The notes beneath the pieces are model-generated. The model was not told the DNA's origin. It did no database searches and was given only the letters and a program-made list of their open reading frames with translations. Below, piece by piece: positions 62,702 to 64,000 of a DNA stretch of 64,000 bases. The translations under genes were made by a program, and so were the position numbers. The DNA is from Tigriopus japonicus (lineage: Eukaryota > Arthropoda > Copepoda > Harpacticoida > Harpacticidae). The stretch lies in NCBI GenBank assembly GCA_010645155.1, contig CM021318.1:6630059-6694058 (forward strand). Direction: 5' to 3'. Each line of letters begins with the position of its first letter. The first letter of the stretch is position 1.

Positions 62702-64000
62702 CTACACAGATTTTAAATTCTCCTTTTGAAGGCAGAGTTTGTTGACTATTATAAATTGTAAATGACTTTCACTTTACTTTTAGAGTCAGAGTTCAGACTT
62801 TCGTGTTTGCAGTTTCTGGCAAGAGATGGTGTTGTACTTTGTAGCTGTAGCAAATTAACAAGCTCTTGGAACTTGGTAGTAGAATAATCACATGTGGGTT
62901 GCTGTACTAGAGTAAAGAGGAGGATTTCAACAGACTTTGTATGTTTCACATCATCAGTCTTGTTGCTCAAAGCAAGGAGGCACAGAGAGCTTGGCTCTGG
63001 TTTTCAATGCCGGTGTCCTTTGCAATCACTTGATAAACAATCTCTTCCATGACTTTTCAGCACTTCACTCGTTTCACCACTTTTTTACCCCGACGGGTTC
63101 AGGGGGTTCGAAAACAAGTCACCCTCATGGCACAATACTTCTTTTTCTTGTTGCTGTTGGCTTAATTACGATCCACAGAACGCGACCACTGGTTCTCACT
63201 TACTTTGGTTGAACTACTCCAATTTGGATTTTTTCTCTCCCTCTGTTCAAAGATAGGAACAGGAGTTTTTCGCCCCATCAGGGGTGGATGTAAAAAATTT
63301 AAAGAAGCAAACTGCCCGTCAGGGTTCTTGTTCCAGCCCTTCAATGGCAGTGGCCAGGGGTGGAATGCGAACCGACACCTTCGGGAAACGACAAGAAATG
63401 TGAGCAAATGTGACACCACTCCTCCGGCCCCAAAAAGCGAGGAGAGAGAGAGAGAAAGAAAGACACATTCAAACACCGCTCACAGACTCTCAGACGGTGG
63501 GTGAGTCGGAGAGTTCTTTGTCAAGTCCAAATGCATGCAGCCTCACCACTGCGGACGGGGTTTCAAGACTAGCGTGGCCCCCAACCAGTCCCCTTTGGTA
63601 ATATCAATGATGCAGTCTCACTGGAGCACCCAACAGAGTCGATGAACTTGAAGATCGGGAGGAATGAAAGGCCAGCAGTACCCGATCTTGGAGGCAGAGG
63701 CGCGTGGGGGGTCGGGACCGACGACTCCTTGTTTTCTGTCCCTGCCGTGCCCCACACCGTTAGTGAGACTAGGCCTGGGGCCTGAGGCGTCTGGACGCGA
63801 GAGGGAGCTGGCTGACGGGCTAGAGAAGTGGTCTGTGGGGCTGTTGGGCAGTGAGAGAGAGATAGGCCAACAAGAAGCTCAGACCGTCGATCACACTCCC
63901 CCCAAAGGCATGGAGACCGAGAGTGTGGGGACGAGCTCGACAGCGTTGTAGGCGGTGTTGCGACGGTGTTGCCTACGGTTTGTTAATGATGTTGCAGGGG
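62702..64000. other. Right end: mixed sequence with GC-rich tail
   Basis: No gene is proven. From about 63480 the GC content rises sharply. On minus, a pyrimidine-rich tract ending CAACAG (around 63845) precedes an open stretch of more than 70 codons and a donor-like CCA|GTGAGA near 63625, so a 5' exon of the rotund-like gene or another gene could lie here. Both minus frames and one plus frame are open, so the reading frame cannot be chosen. GGCAACACCG-type motifs occur near 63950-63980. Confidence 0.35.

Overview
The window is animal nuclear DNA, most likely from an arthropod and possibly a crustacean. Three recognisable genes support this: an origin recognition complex subunit (ORC5), a heparan sulfate D-glucuronyl C5-epimerase (Glce), and a six-finger C2H2 transcription factor of the rotund/squeeze (ZNF384/ZNF362-like) family. 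All have GT-AG introns. The species cannot be fixed from the sequence alone.

Layout. 1-2592 is AT-rich with no gene I can support. ORC5 (3 exons, minus strand, 4901-2593) and Glce (4 exons, plus strand, 6200-8502) are head to head. The 1.3 kb between them holds a perfect palindromic E2F-type site next to the ORC5 start, a 29-bp tandem duplication carrying TGGCAGCACTGCCA, and a roughly 460-bp foldback element. 8503-10759 is intergenic apart from an unassigned coding-like terminal exon at 9581-9736. From 10760 to about 62701 the window is dominated by the rotund-like gene on the minus strand. Its 3' block (10760-12134) encodes five complete zinc fingers and the second half of the first finger. 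Upstream exons lie at 28595-28860, 38309-38551 and probably 62339-62701, separated by introns of 10-24 kb. An additional ATG-starting exon at 14424-14744 joins the zinc-finger block in the correct phase and looks like a second promoter, recalling the rn/roe arrangement of Drosophila.

The long introns are mostly non-coding. They contain a decayed gene at about 43880-45324 split by a TA-flanked miniature transposon (44384-44565), a hAT-type MITE with a perfect 8-bp target duplication (49258-49483), an inverted repeat (23003-23326), a tRNA-like Pol III promoter (49685-49746), a possible single-exon gene (52019-52582), microsatellites, and CTCF-like and CRE-like sites. A short motif, GGCAACACTG and close relatives, recurs across the window far more often than chance predicts.

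The three main genes do not form a pathway: ORC5 serves DNA replication, Glce serves Golgi heparan sulfate synthesis, and the rotund-like factor is developmental. I found no CRISPR array, rRNA or convincing intact tRNA. Exon borders were read by eye from splice consensus and reading phase, so they are predictions.
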